Assembly: GCA_017307785.1 (NCBI GenBank)
Contig: JAFKGI010000005.1
Location: forward strand, 62,001 to 126,000
Reading direction: 5' to 3'
Length of the DNA: 64,000 nt
Source of the DNA: Vulcanimicrobiota bacterium
GTDB taxonomy: Bacteria > Vulcanimicrobiota > Xenobia > Xenobiales > JADMJV01
The notes under the pieces were generated by a model. That model did not search any database. It had not been told where the DNA came from and saw only the letters and a program-made list of their open reading frames with translations. A program made the translations under genes and the position numbers. This document shows, one piece after another, positions 42,581 through 51,545 of this stretch (positions within the stretch are counted from its first letter, which is position 1; every line of letters starts with the position of its first letter).

Positions 42581-45500
42581 TTACACTGCCTGAGCTTGCG
42601 AGCCTCGTTTGCGCGTGGCGCAGCGGGGGCACAGACCCATACTGGTGGTGCGGCCGCCGCAGTCACCGCAGATACGCGCGTGGCGCAGAGTCTCTTCGGA
42701 GTAGACGTCGCCCGGACGGAAATTGCGTAGCTCGGCCGGAGCATCCGCCGGACGTTCGGCCTGAGCCACGGCCGAGGCCGAGGCGGGCGCCTGCGACTCG
42801 GCGGCCGAGGGGCGCTCGGCTCGCCAGGTTTCGCTGACGCGCTGCAAATCGGCGGGTTTGTGCAAAACCGGGTCTGCCGACTCGTTGGGATTTTCCAGTG
42901 CCCGAGCGGGAAGCGGCCGCAGGCGATTCAGTTCAGGATAGGACGCTTCGCCAACCTCCGGAGCCTTCTCATTCTCGCCGGTGGCTTCTTGGACGGCCGC
43001 CTGCAGCGTTTCCGAGGCGGCCACACGGCCCGCGAAAATCTCGTAGTTGGAGCGCTGACGAGTATTCTTGGACATCTGGTCCAGCGCATGCGCCAGCAAA
43101 GCCTTGCTCTCTTTGTTCTGGTTGAGCTGGTCGAAGACGCCGGCCAGGTGATGGCTGTTGTTGCCATCCTTGACGAAGTTGGCCAGAAGTCGTGCGCCCT
43201 GGCCGCCTTCGGCCAGACGGACGAAAAGTCGAGCCACGTCCTGCTTGCCGCCGGTCGTCTTGGCCATGCTCTGGAACGAGCCCAGCAGGTCGCGAGCACC
43301 GTCGCGGGATTCACTGGCGCGCGAGAGCACACGGCCGAGTTGGCCCGCGCCCTCTTTGTCGTGAGCCAGGTTCTGCAAGGTTTCCAGCGTGCTGGCCGCG
43401 CCTTCCTGGTCACGCGTCATGCGGTTGATGGTGCGCGCCACCAGGCGGTTTCCGCCTTCCACTTCGCCGAGGTTTTCCAGAGTCTGGGTGAGGCGGCGAG
43501 CGCCGCCCACCGTCTCGGAGATGCCACGGAACGTTTCGGCGGTGCGGTTAGCCGATTTCCAACTCTCGCCCTGGGGTTCGGTCTGACCTTCCAGCAGCTC
43601 GGCCAGGCCGCGAGCGGCCGCCGGATGCTCGCTGGATTTCTCCAGGAAGTGGGAGAGGCGCAACGAGGAATCCACGTTCTGAGACATCTTGTGGAAGGCG
43701 TCCCCGACCGTCTCCTTGCCGCCGGCGCCGTCGGTGGTGAGCAGCATAATGCCCATCATCCGGTCCGGTGCCACGTTGGCGACGTTGGCCAGAATGGCGC
43801 TAAGGGCCATGGCCGAGTCGGGAGTCTTGGTCATGTCGTTGAGCCAGCTCTGCATTTTGCCCGAGCCGCCTTTGACGACGTTGGACTCCAGGGTGTCGGT
43901 CAGACCCTTGGCTCCTTCGGCGTCCCGCGAGTGGTAGACCAGAGCCCAGGCGTGATCTTTGCCGGACTTGCCGATCATCTGCTCGCGAACGGTTTCGTAG
44001 GTCTGCCGGTAGGCGTCGATGCGGGCCTTGGACATGTTCTCTTTCGGTTGTCCGCCGGGCGCCTTGGGAGCCAGACCGGGCTTAACCGGAGTTGCGGCGG
44101 CTTTGGCCTGCGGAGTGGCCGGCTGAGCCGTTGGGGTGGCTGGGGCGGTCTGGGCGGGACGCGCCGGCGCCGCCGCGGCGGGGCGCGCCGGGGCCGGGGC
44201 CGTGCTGACCGGAGCCGTGCTCGCCGGGCGGCTTGCGCCGCCGCCGAGCTGGATCCCGAACAGGCTGCGCGGGCGATTGGCCGCCTGGGCTTCGCTGATG
44301 ATCTTGGCCAGGCTCTCGCCCAGGTCCTGAGTCATTTCGCTCGAGAGATGCGGTAAGCGGTTGTTCTGGGCTTCGGTGGCCCGCTCCATCTCTTTGGCCT
44401 GAGAAATGCCTTCGCTGACGCGCTGCATGGGCGCCTTGACCTGGGGCTGGCGCAGTTGCTGGGCGACTTCTCGGATTCCCGGCGCATCCAACTGGACGCG
44501 TTTGAGGGAGAGAACCTGCTGGCGACCGCTGCTTTCGCCCAGCGGTTTGAGTGCCTGGTCGGCTTGTTTCAGACCACTCTGCAATTTGCTGTCGGTCAGC
44601 ACCGGGTTGAGGGTCTTGCGCAGGTTCTGCACGTTGGCTTTGTCCTGGGGGGACTCCACCAACTGCTCCAGGCGCTCCAGACCTCTGTGCAGGGAGGCGG
44701 GCTCCTGAGCGGTGCGATGCAGTGCTTCCAGGCCTTTAGGCTGCTGACTGGTTTTTTCCAGACCCTGGACGACGGTCTTAAGGTTCTGCTGTGCCTGCGG
44801 CAACTTCTCGAGCTGGCGGGCCATGACCGGAGCGTTCTGCAGACGCTGGGTCATTTTGCTGTCCAGTTTGCCGATGGCTGCGGCGACGGGCATTTTCTGG
44901 CCGGGTTGGACCTGCTGAGTGCGCACCACCTGAGCCGGCTGACCGGGCTGCTGGGGCTGTTGTCCCTGCGGGGCGCGCACCTGTGGCTGCTGTCCGGCCG
45001 GGGCGGCCGGTTGCTGGGGCGGCTGGCCGACGGAGGTTGCGGGTCGCTGGACCTGAGCCGGCTGACCCTGTGGGGCGCGTACCTGGGGCGGCTGGCCGAT
45101 TGGGGCTGCGGGTTGCTGGGGCTGTTGTCCCTGCGGGGCGCGCACCTGCGGCTGCTGGCCGAGTGGTGGGGTGGCGGGTTGCTGCGCCTGGGGCTGTTGA
45201 CCCTGGGGGGCGCGCACCTGGGGCTGCTGGCCGACCGAGGCTGCGGGTTGCTGGGGCGGCTGGCCCACGATGGTGGCGGGTTGCTGCGCCTGGGGTTGCT
45301 GACCCTGAGGGGCGCGCACCTGAGGCTGCTGGCCGATGATTTGAGCCTGCGGTCCGCGCGGTTCTACCGGTTGCGTCCGCACGACAGGTCCTTCGTTTCC
45401 GAGAGGCTGGCCGGCAGCGGTCTTGAGACCGGAGAGATTTTCCCCCTGCACCTGAGCGCGACCCGAAGGATTGATAGCCGACTGGGGGCGCTCATCGCGG

Positions 45501-48500
45501 CGGCCCTGCTCATTGCCGCGCAACTGGCCAAACTGAGAATCCACGGCCGTCGGCAAGGAGCCTTCCTGCTGGGCGGATCGCACCAACGGCAGAGCCTGGG
45601 AGACCTGGTCGAGCTTGCTAGGCAGGTCCTTCCATTCCTGAGTTTGCTTGCCAAGCTGCTGGAGATTGTCTCCGACCTGCCGCACCTGGGTGAGTTGGGC
45701 CATCTGGTTGGAGAGAGCCGAGCCCCCTAGAGCCAGTCCGCTCAGACCCGACACCTGACGGGTGGCGTTGGGCAGATCCTGCAGCAGCGAGCGCACGTCC
45801 GGGTTGCGGGCGAAGTCCTTGGGATTTCCGGGCAAATTCTGGGCACGGTCGACCAGGTTCTGAACTTTGCCTAGTCCCTCGAGAGTTTCCGGCACATTCT
45901 GCAAAACCGGGGCCAGGTCTTTGAGACCTTCCAGACCCTTCAACTGCTGCGGCAGGCCGTCCAGGCCTTGCAGGCCCTGCGAGAGCTTCTGCAGCTCCTG
46001 AAATCCACCGGCCTGAGATAAGGTCTGATCCAGAGCCATCAGATCTTGCTGAGCCATGCCCAGCGACTGGAAAGCGTTGTCCTGCAGCATGTTGCTCAGG
46101 CCACTCTGCTCAAACTGGTTGAACAGGCTCTGGTCCATATAGCTCGATAGATTGGAGTTGTTGAAGAAACTGTTGCTGCTCTGGTTGTAGTAGTTGGAGG
46201 AGTTGTAGTAGTTCGAGCTGTTGGAATAGCTGCTCTGATTGTAATAGTTGCTCGAGCTCTGGTTGCCGGAAGTTCCGGACTGCCCGGAGCCCGTGCTCTG
46301 CGGGCTCGACGGCTGGGCGGGCGTGTTGTTGTCTCGCGGTGGGGTCGCCGGTTGGGCCGTCGTATTGCTGTCGCGGGGAGGGGTTGCCGGTTGGGCCGGG
46401 GTGCTGCTATCCCGTGGAGGGGTCGCCGGTTGAGCGGGCGTGTTGCTGTCCCGAGGAGCGGTCGCCGGCTGAGGCTGGCTGCCTTTGCTGGTGTCCCCCT
46501 TGGCGGCGTCGGCAGGCTTCTGGCTGCTACCGCCTCCTTCCCCACCACCGGTGGCGGGTTTGGCAGCAGTCTGCCCCTTGTCGCCATCTCCCGCGAAGGC
46601 TGCTACCTGCGGTTTGTTGGTGGTTGAGGCGTCGCTGGCTTTCCTGCTCTCCTGAACCGGACGCACCGACTTGTCATCGCTCTTCGGCTGCGTATTGGCG
46701 GTAAAGTAATTGCCGGTGAGTTGATTTTGTTGGGTCTGGACGGCCTGGGTGAAACGTCCGAAAAGCCCCTGAGGCTTCGTTTCCAGGTCGCTGCTGTCGG
46801 ACTTACCGACGGTATCCTTGACGATCTTGTAGAGTTCCGGGTAGCTCTCTTTCAGCTTCTGCTCGTCTTTGCCGCCGCGCAGGTACGAAGAGATGACCTC
46901 AGAGCCAAACTCGCCTTGACTGGAAGCAGCGTTGGCGTTGATTTGGGAATCTTTGCGCTCCTTGGAGGCGTAGTCTTTCATCAGACTGCTCCACTTTTGG
47001 GAAGTCTCGGGATTCTCGCGCAGGCGGTCGTCGATGCGATGGCCCAGTTCGTCGGAGAGCACTTTGTTCAGCTCCTGAGGATTGCGGAAAGCGCTCTCGG
47101 ACAGGCGAATTTTGTTGGTGCCGTAGTTGAAAACGGCTTCGTGGGCGTTGCCTTTCTGGTCGCGTAGAACTTTGCTCTGATCGTCGATGACGTCGATGGA
47201 GAAGCCGTCTTTGGTAATCTCCTTGAGAAGATCGTTGTCGATCTTCGAATGGCGCAACATGCTCTCGACCTGAGCTTTTTCCGTGCCGCTGAGATTGCGG
47301 GTTGCGCGGTCAATCGCGTCCTCGCGCTCTTTTTTATCGCTTGCCTCAGCTTTGGTGGCCTTGTCTTTCTTGTCTTTGACGGGATCTTTGGCGGTCTTGA
47401 GAGGCTCCTTGGCTTTCCCGTCTTTGGCACCGGCAACCTTGGCCGGCTGGGCGCCGGCCTTGGGTCCCGTGATCGAATTTACCGGGTTGTGCTGAGCGGC
47501 CGGTTGGGCGGCGGCAATCGGTTGCGCGGCCGGGGCCGCAAACTGCCGCGCCGCTTGCTCCGCCTGCAGACGCTGCGCCTCCTGGCCCGGCTGGTTCTGC
47601 TCTTTGGCGGGTTCGGACCTGGAAGCAGTGAGCTCGGCGGCAGGCTTTTGCGGCTCGGGCGCATCGGCGGGTTTCTGGACCTGGGGTCTGGGCTCGACCG
47701 CAGGCTTTTGAGCGTCCGCCTGGCCGACCGGCTTGTGAGGCTGGAGAATCGGCTGGTCCAAGGGCTTCAGTGTCTTGGGAGGTGCTTCACCCGCCGGTTT
47801 CTGGGTGTCGATGTCACCGGTGGATTTCTGAGTCTGGAGGCTGGGCTCGCCTACAGGCTTCTGTGAGTCAGCCTGACCAGTCGGCTTCTGAGCCTGAAGG
47901 GTCGGCTCGCCCGAAGGTTTCTGTGCATCCGTTTGACCGGCTGGCTTTTGGGCCTGAAGGTTGGGCTCACCGGACGGTTTCTGGGCGTCCGCCTGACCGG
48001 CCGGCTTCTGGCCTTGAAGGTTAGGCTCGCCCGAAGGTTTCTGTGCATCCGTTTGACCGGCTGGCTTCTGAGCCTGGAGATTCGGCTCACCGGCCGGTTT
48101 CTGGGCGTCCGCCTGACCGGCCGGCTTTTGGGCCTGAAGGTTGGTCTCACTGCCGGGTTTCTGGGCGTCCGTCTGACCAGCCGGCTTCTGGGCCTGGAGA
48201 TTCGGCTCACCGGCCGGTTTCTGGGCGTCCGCTTGACCAGCAGTCTTCAGGGCCTGAAGGTTGGGCTCGCCCGAGGGTTTCTGAGCTTCGGCTTGAGCGG
48301 CAGGCTTCTGCGCTTGGAGATTCGGCTCACCGCCAGGTTTCTGGGCGTCCGCTTGACCGACCGGCTTCTGGGCTTGAAGATTGGGCTCGCCCGAGGGTTT
48401 CTGGGCGTCCGCCTGACCGGCAGCCTTTTGGGCCTGGAGATTCGGCTCGCCGGAAGGCTTCTGTGCATCCGTTTGACCGGCCGGCTTCTGGGCCTGAAGG

Positions 48501-49663
48501 TTGGGCTCACCGGCCGGTTTCTGGGCGTCCGTCTGACCGGCCGGCTTCTGGGCTTGGAGATTCGGCTCACCGCCAGGTTTCTGGGCGTCCGTCTGAGCAA
48601 CGGGCTTCTGAGCCTGAAGGTTGGGCTCGCCCGAGGGTTTCTGAGCTTCGGCTTGACCGGCAGGCTTCTGCGCTTGGAAGTTGGGCTCACCGGCCGGTCT
48701 CTGGGCATCCGCCTGACCGGCCGGCTTCTGGGCATTCACTTCGCCGGCAGGCTTCTGTGCGTCCGCCTGAGCAACGGGCCTCTGGGCCTGGAAATTCGCC
48801 TCGACCGAGGGTTTCTGTGCGTCCGTCTGCTCGACGGGCTTGTGAGCCTGGACAGACGAAGCGACCGCAGGCTTGTGTACGTCCGTCTGGCCCGCAAGCT
48901 TTTGATCCTGCGAGTTCGCTTCGAGTGCGGATTTCTGGAAGCCGCCGGGCTCTCCAGCGCCCTTGTGTGCATCGACCTGCTCCCCGGCCAGAGAGCGAGG
49001 CAGCGACTCCTCACCCCAGTTGTGCTGAACCTGCGTGTCGGATGGACTGCGATAGTCGCCCTGCAGCGACTGCGGATCTTTGGCGCCCAAAGCCTTGACG
49101 GCGGGAGCCGCTTCGACGGTGACCGGCTCTTTGGGCTGCGGTGCGGGAATTCCCCAGAGCTTCTCCCACAAGTTGGCGGGCTTCTGAGAATCTTCTTTGG
49201 CAGCGGATGCGTGCGGATCTTGAGCGGTGTCGGTCTCGGCGGGTTTGGCCAGACCGGCCAGGTTGCGCAATCGCCCCGAGTTGCCCGTCAGAATGTCACC
49301 GATCTTGGAAGTCCAGGCCCGCGAGGGAGAAGTGGCGTTCGACTCGCCGTCACCGAAGGCGTCCCGCAACTGGTCGACCATTCCGATTTGGGGCAGGTGC
49401 ACGCGATTGCGCTTTTCCTGAAGTTCGGAACTCGACTTGATGTCATCGCCCGGTCGAGCGACGGTCGGAGCGGCGCCAGGAGCCTTCGAAGCAGGCGCAG
49501 CCGATTCGGTCGCCTTGGCGGCCGGCGCGGCGGAGGTAGAAGTCGGTTTGTTCGACTCCTTGGCGCTCGACAGCCCCGCTTTCAGCGTGGTGGCAGCCGA
49601 AGGCTTGGCCGGCTCAGCTTTCTTGTCAGATACTTCGCTGGTCTTCTTCGATTTCTCAATCAT
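42581..49663 (-). CDS. giant 2360-residue repeat protein with ATLF-like pseudo-metalloprotease and C-terminal zinc ribbon
   Basis: The N-terminus has no signal peptide (IEKSKKTSEVSDKKAEPAKP) and is disordered. Residues about 275-615 are 20-residue repeats (QKPAGEPNLQAQKPAGQTDA). About 790-960 is a lethal-factor-like domain with DELGH (871-875) in place of HExxH and EFGSEV at 918-923. Then come four PATPPRDSNTPAQ repeats (about 1066-1117), an Asn/Tyr/Ser stretch (about 1134-1178), helices, QVRAPQGQQPQ repeats (about 1440-1576), more helices, a Pro/Ala linker and a helical-repeat domain (about 1870-2230). C2332, C2335, C2345 and C2348 form a zinc ribbon. ATG 49663 lies 3 bases after the HEAT gene. 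It is possibly a secreted or surface fibre; function unproven. Confidence 0.75.
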   Translation of the reverse strand: MIEKSKKTSEVSDKKAEPAKPSAATTLKAGLSSAKESNKPTSTSAAPAAKATESAAPASKAPGAAPTVARPGDDIKSSSELQEKRNRVHLPQIGMVDQLRDAFGDGESNATSPSRAWTSKIGDILTGNSGRLRNLAGLAKPAETDTAQDPHASAAKEDSQKPANLWEKLWGIPAPQPKEPVTVEAAPAVKALGAKDPQSLQGDYRSPSDTQVQHNWGEESLPRSLAGEQVDAHKGAGEPGGFQKSALEANSQDQKLAGQTDVHKPAVASSVQAHKPVEQTDAQKPSVEANFQAQRPVAQADAQKPAGEVNAQKPAGQADAQRPAGEPNFQAQKPAGQAEAQKPSGEPNLQAQKPVAQTDAQKPGGEPNLQAQKPAGQTDAQKPAGEPNLQAQKPAGQTDAQKPSGEPNLQAQKAAGQADAQKPSGEPNLQAQKPVGQADAQKPGGEPNLQAQKPAAQAEAQKPSGEPNLQALKTAGQADAQKPAGEPNLQAQKPAGQTDAQKPGSETNLQAQKPAGQADAQKPAGEPNLQAQKPAGQTDAQKPSGEPNLQGQKPAGQADAQKPSGEPNLQAQKPAGQTDAQKPSGEPTLQAQKPTGQADSQKPVGEPSLQTQKSTGDIDTQKPAGEAPPKTLKPLDQPILQPHKPVGQADAQKPAVEPRPQVQKPADAPEPQKPAAELTASRSEPAKEQNQPGQEAQRLQAEQAARQFAAPAAQPIAAAQPAAQHNPVNSITGPKAGAQPAKVAGAKDGKAKEPLKTAKDPVKDKKDKATKAEASDKKEREDAIDRATRNLSGTEKAQVESMLRHSKIDNDLLKEITKDGFSIDVIDDQSKVLRDQKGNAHEAVFNYGTNKIRLSESAFRNPQELNKVLSDELGHRIDDRLRENPETSQKWSSLMKDYASKERKDSQINANAASSQGEFGSEVISSYLRGGKDEQKLKESYPELYKIVKDTVGKSDSSDLETKPQGLFGRFTQAVQTQQNQLTGNYFTANTQPKSDDKSVRPVQESRKASDASTTNKPQVAAFAGDGDKGQTAAKPATGGGEGGGSSQKPADAAKGDTSKGSQPQPATAPRDSNTPAQPATPPRDSSTPAQPATPPRDSNTTAQPATPPRDNNTPAQPSSPQSTGSGQSGTSGNQSSSNYYNQSSYSNSSNYYNSSNYYNQSSNSFFNNSNLSSYMDQSLFNQFEQSGLSNMLQDNAFQSLGMAQQDLMALDQTLSQAGGFQELQKLSQGLQGLDGLPQQLKGLEGLKDLAPVLQNVPETLEGLGKVQNLVDRAQNLPGNPKDFARNPDVRSLLQDLPNATRQVSGLSGLALGGSALSNQMAQLTQVRQVGDNLQQLGKQTQEWKDLPSKLDQVSQALPLVRSAQQEGSLPTAVDSQFGQLRGNEQGRRDERPQSAINPSGRAQVQGENLSGLKTAAGQPLGNEGPVVRTQPVEPRGPQAQIIGQQPQVRAPQGQQPQAQQPATIVGQPPQQPAASVGQQPQVRAPQGQQPQAQQPATPPLGQQPQVRAPQGQQPQQPAAPIGQPPQVRAPQGQPAQVQRPATSVGQPPQQPAAPAGQQPQVRAPQGQQPQQPGQPAQVVRTQQVQPGQKMPVAAAIGKLDSKMTQRLQNAPVMARQLEKLPQAQQNLKTVVQGLEKTSQQPKGLEALHRTAQEPASLHRGLERLEQLVESPQDKANVQNLRKTLNPVLTDSKLQSGLKQADQALKPLGESSGRQQVLSLKRVQLDAPGIREVAQQLRQPQVKAPMQRVSEGISQAKEMERATEAQNNRLPHLSSEMTQDLGESLAKIISEAQAANRPRSLFGIQLGGGASRPASTAPVSTAPAPARPAAAAPARPAQTAPATPTAQPATPQAKAAATPVKPGLAPKAPGGQPKENMSKARIDAYRQTYETVREQMIGKSGKDHAWALVYHSRDAEGAKGLTDTLESNVVKGGSGKMQSWLNDMTKTPDSAMALSAILANVANVAPDRMMGIMLLTTDGAGGKETVGDAFHKMSQNVDSSLRLSHFLEKSSEHPAAARGLAELLEGQTEPQGESWKSANRTAETFRGISETVGGARRLTQTLENLGEVEGGNRLVARTINRMTRDQEGAASTLETLQNLAHDKEGAGQLGRVLSRASESRDGARDLLGSFQSMAKTTGGKQDVARLFVRLAEGGQGARLLANFVKDGNNSHHLAGVFDQLNQNKESKALLAHALDQMSKNTRQRSNYEIFAGRVAASETLQAAVQEATGENEKAPEVGEASYPELNRLRPLPARALENPNESADPVLHKPADLQRVSETWRAERPSAAESQAPASASAVAQAERPADAPAELRNFRPGDVYSEETLRHARICGDCGGRTTSMGLCPRCATRKRGSQAQAV
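44935..45345 (-). repeat. QVRAPQ-type coding repeats
   Basis: Imperfect units encode variants of GQQPQVRAPQGQQPQ separated by QPATSVG-like linkers, about five times, inside the giant protein. The spacing is irregular, unlike the 60-base block. Confidence 0.7.
46311..46466 (-). repeat. four 39-base coding repeats
   Basis: Four contiguous 39-base units (from 46311, 46350, 46389 and 46428) encode PATPPRDSNTPAQ with small changes, inside the giant gene. Confidence 0.85.
47821..48780 (-). repeat. sixteen 60-base coding repeats
   Basis: About 16 tandem units of exactly 60 bases keep perfect register. Each encodes a 20-residue unit such as EPNLQAQKPAGQTDAQKPSG. Units differ mostly by substitutions; none is frameshifted. 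Degenerate copies continue on both sides (to about 48900 and below 47821). They lie in the N-terminal third of the giant protein. Confidence 0.92.
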
Positions 49664-49666
49664 TGC

Positions 49667-50971
49667 CTAGTCCTCGATTTTCGGTGACGTCGGTCGCTGC
49701 TCTGACAATACCTGCTCCACATGCACCAGAGCGGGCTCTACTAACTCTCGCTCTGGCAACGGACCCATACCTGAGGTGTCCAACAACTTGCTCACCGCGG
49801 CCACGGCCGGATGAGGGCTGTCGAGCGCCTCCGCCAACTGCTCGAAATCCGCCCAGCGCAGGTCGCGGCGTCCCGCGGCCAACTCTCGACGATACCGTTG
49901 TGCCCAGGCGCGCAGCCCGGAAGCATCATTGGCATCGAGCAATTCGACACAACATTTGCACATCTGTGCGAACTCTTGCAAAACGGGATTGGTGCCGCCC
50001 TCCTGGAGAGCCCCCAAACATCCCAGCACGCGCTCGATGGGTTCCCCCTCGCGGCACAACTGCGACAGCGCGCGCGCAGCCCAGGCCACCTGTGGATCGC
50101 GGGCAAAATCAGCCACCGTCTTCAAACGGTGCCAGGAGCCGGCCAGGCGCACCCACGGGGTCAATTCCTGAAGAGCCGTGAAGGGCCGCTTCTCCAGGTC
50201 GCGGGTCAGGTGCAGAATGCTGTTGAGCGGATGCTCGCCGGGCACGAATTGCCCGGCGGCCTGCAGCTGCACTTTCAAAACCTCCGGCTGCTCCAACAAA
50301 GTGCGCTGCAGTTGGCGGAACTCCGGATTCAAATCCAGCGACTGACGCAAGCTTTGCTGGGCACTGGCCTGCAAATCGGCCATTCCCATGGCCACGGCCG
50401 TGCGCACCTCGAACTCGCCATCGCGAGCCAGTCGCAGCAACGGCTCAAAAGCTTGTGAACTGGGCATTTTTTCGCACAGATGCAGGGCCAGATGAGTGCG
50501 AACCTTGGCCGAACCATCCTGAGCCCACTGCAGCAGCAGCCCGGGTCCCTGAGTGAGAGCGCGATTCCACAACACTCCCACGGCCGCGCAGCGAGCTTCT
50601 TCTCCGCGCGCCACCAGATCTTCAAAAAGTTCGTCCTGCAGCTGCGGCGGCAGACTCGAGAGCAACTGAACCAACACCTGAGTCAGCACCGGATCGTCGA
50701 AAGTCTCTTCTTCTTCGAAGCGCTGGCTCAGGAAGTGCTGAAGTTGGTCGGGCCGACTCGAACCCAGATTGCGCAAGCCCTGGAGGCCGCGCAGGCGCAT
50801 CTCGGGATGATAGGAAAGCATCAAATCGGTCCAGGCCTGCATGGCCAGAGGTTCGCTCACGCTACGCAGAGCCAGTTGGCCGACGGCCGCCTGCCATTCC
50901 GCGCGCGAATCCGACCTGGCTTGCACCAGCAGGCTCGCGATGGCTTCCTCCCCGACTGCCCCGTAGCTCAT
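49667..50971 (-). CDS. HEAT-repeat-like helical protein
   Basis: A 434-residue soluble protein, all helical. Repeated helix pairs resemble HEAT repeats (ALRSVSEPLAMQAWTDLML; HPEMRLRGLQGLRNLG; GSAKVRTHLALHLCEKM; GEFEVRTAVAMGMADL). No catalytic motif is seen. The ATG overlaps the stop of the 148-residue gene (ATGA), and its stop is 3 bases before the giant gene. It is a likely binding partner or chaperone for the giant protein, by context only. Confidence 0.7.
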   Translation of the reverse strand: MSYGAVGEEAIASLLVQARSDSRAEWQAAVGQLALRSVSEPLAMQAWTDLMLSYHPEMRLRGLQGLRNLGSSRPDQLQHFLSQRFEEEETFDDPVLTQVLVQLLSSLPPQLQDELFEDLVARGEEARCAAVGVLWNRALTQGPGLLLQWAQDGSAKVRTHLALHLCEKMPSSQAFEPLLRLARDGEFEVRTAVAMGMADLQASAQQSLRQSLDLNPEFRQLQRTLLEQPEVLKVQLQAAGQFVPGEHPLNSILHLTRDLEKRPFTALQELTPWVRLAGSWHRLKTVADFARDPQVAWAARALSQLCREGEPIERVLGCLGALQEGGTNPVLQEFAQMCKCCVELLDANDASGLRAWAQRYRRELAAGRRDLRWADFEQLAEALDSPHPAVAAVSKLLDTSGMGPLPERELVEPALVHVEQVLSEQRPTSPKIED

Positions 50972-51414
50972 CCCAGAGCGCCCTTGATTTCCTCGTGAAC
51001 ATTGGCCAGACGCTGTTCGGCTTCATCCAGAGCGGCATCATCCGGCTCGGTCAGTCCGCGCTCGATCAGACCCAGAACCACATCCATTTCCTGGAGCAAA
51101 GCTTCGGTGGCGGAAAAAGCGCCTTGCAACTGAGCGATTTGCTCTTCTCCCAGCCCCATTTCCTGGAGCGGCTGCCCGGCCACCTGTTCCCATTGCTGGA
51201 AGGCGGCATCGAGGCGCGGGGAAAGGCCAACGACGTACGCTTCAATCACGGTTCCGTCAAAATGACCGGCGCGGTAGCCGCGCAACGCGTGCAGAAGCGA
51301 GGCAAATCCGGGATTGTCCGGATCTACTTCGGCATGATCAAAATCGACCTGAGGCAGCTCGGCCGGGTAGTATTCACCCTCGCCCAGCTCCTGGACATAT
51401 CCATCGTTTGTCAA
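50968..51414 (-). CDS. small acidic helical protein, first gene of the giant-protein operon
   Basis: A 148-residue, strongly acidic soluble protein (GEGEYYPAELPQVDFDH...). The C-terminal half is helical (GEEQIAQLQGAFSATEALLQ; DEAEQRLANVHEEIKGALG). Start TTG 51414 has AGGAG 5 bases upstream. It has no known family. Size, acidity and position just before a large possible export substrate recall secretion chaperones, but no motif supports that. The 131-base gap upstream probably holds the operon promoter; no clear -35/-10 was seen. Confidence 0.6.
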   Translation of the reverse strand: MTNDGYVQELGEGEYYPAELPQVDFDHAEVDPDNPGFASLLHALRGYRAGHFDGTVIEAYVVGLSPRLDAAFQQWEQVAGQPLQEMGLGEEQIAQLQGAFSATEALLQEMDVVLGLIERGLTEPDDAALDEAEQRLANVHEEIKGALG

Positions 51415-51545
51415 CTGCTTCTCCTAGGGCCCCTGTGCATGAGGCTCTCTTCCTAGCCTACCATTTCGAGACTCGAAACCAGAAGGCTGCGATGTAACAA
51501 TCATTCGACAAAGCTGGAAATTGCCTCCAAAAACAGCAACAACCT

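Noticed and set aside
47933..49687. 584-residue plus-strand frame antisense to the giant gene
   Set aside because: The long frame results from the stop-free 60-base repeat; the translation is a Leu/Arg/Gly periodic shadow.
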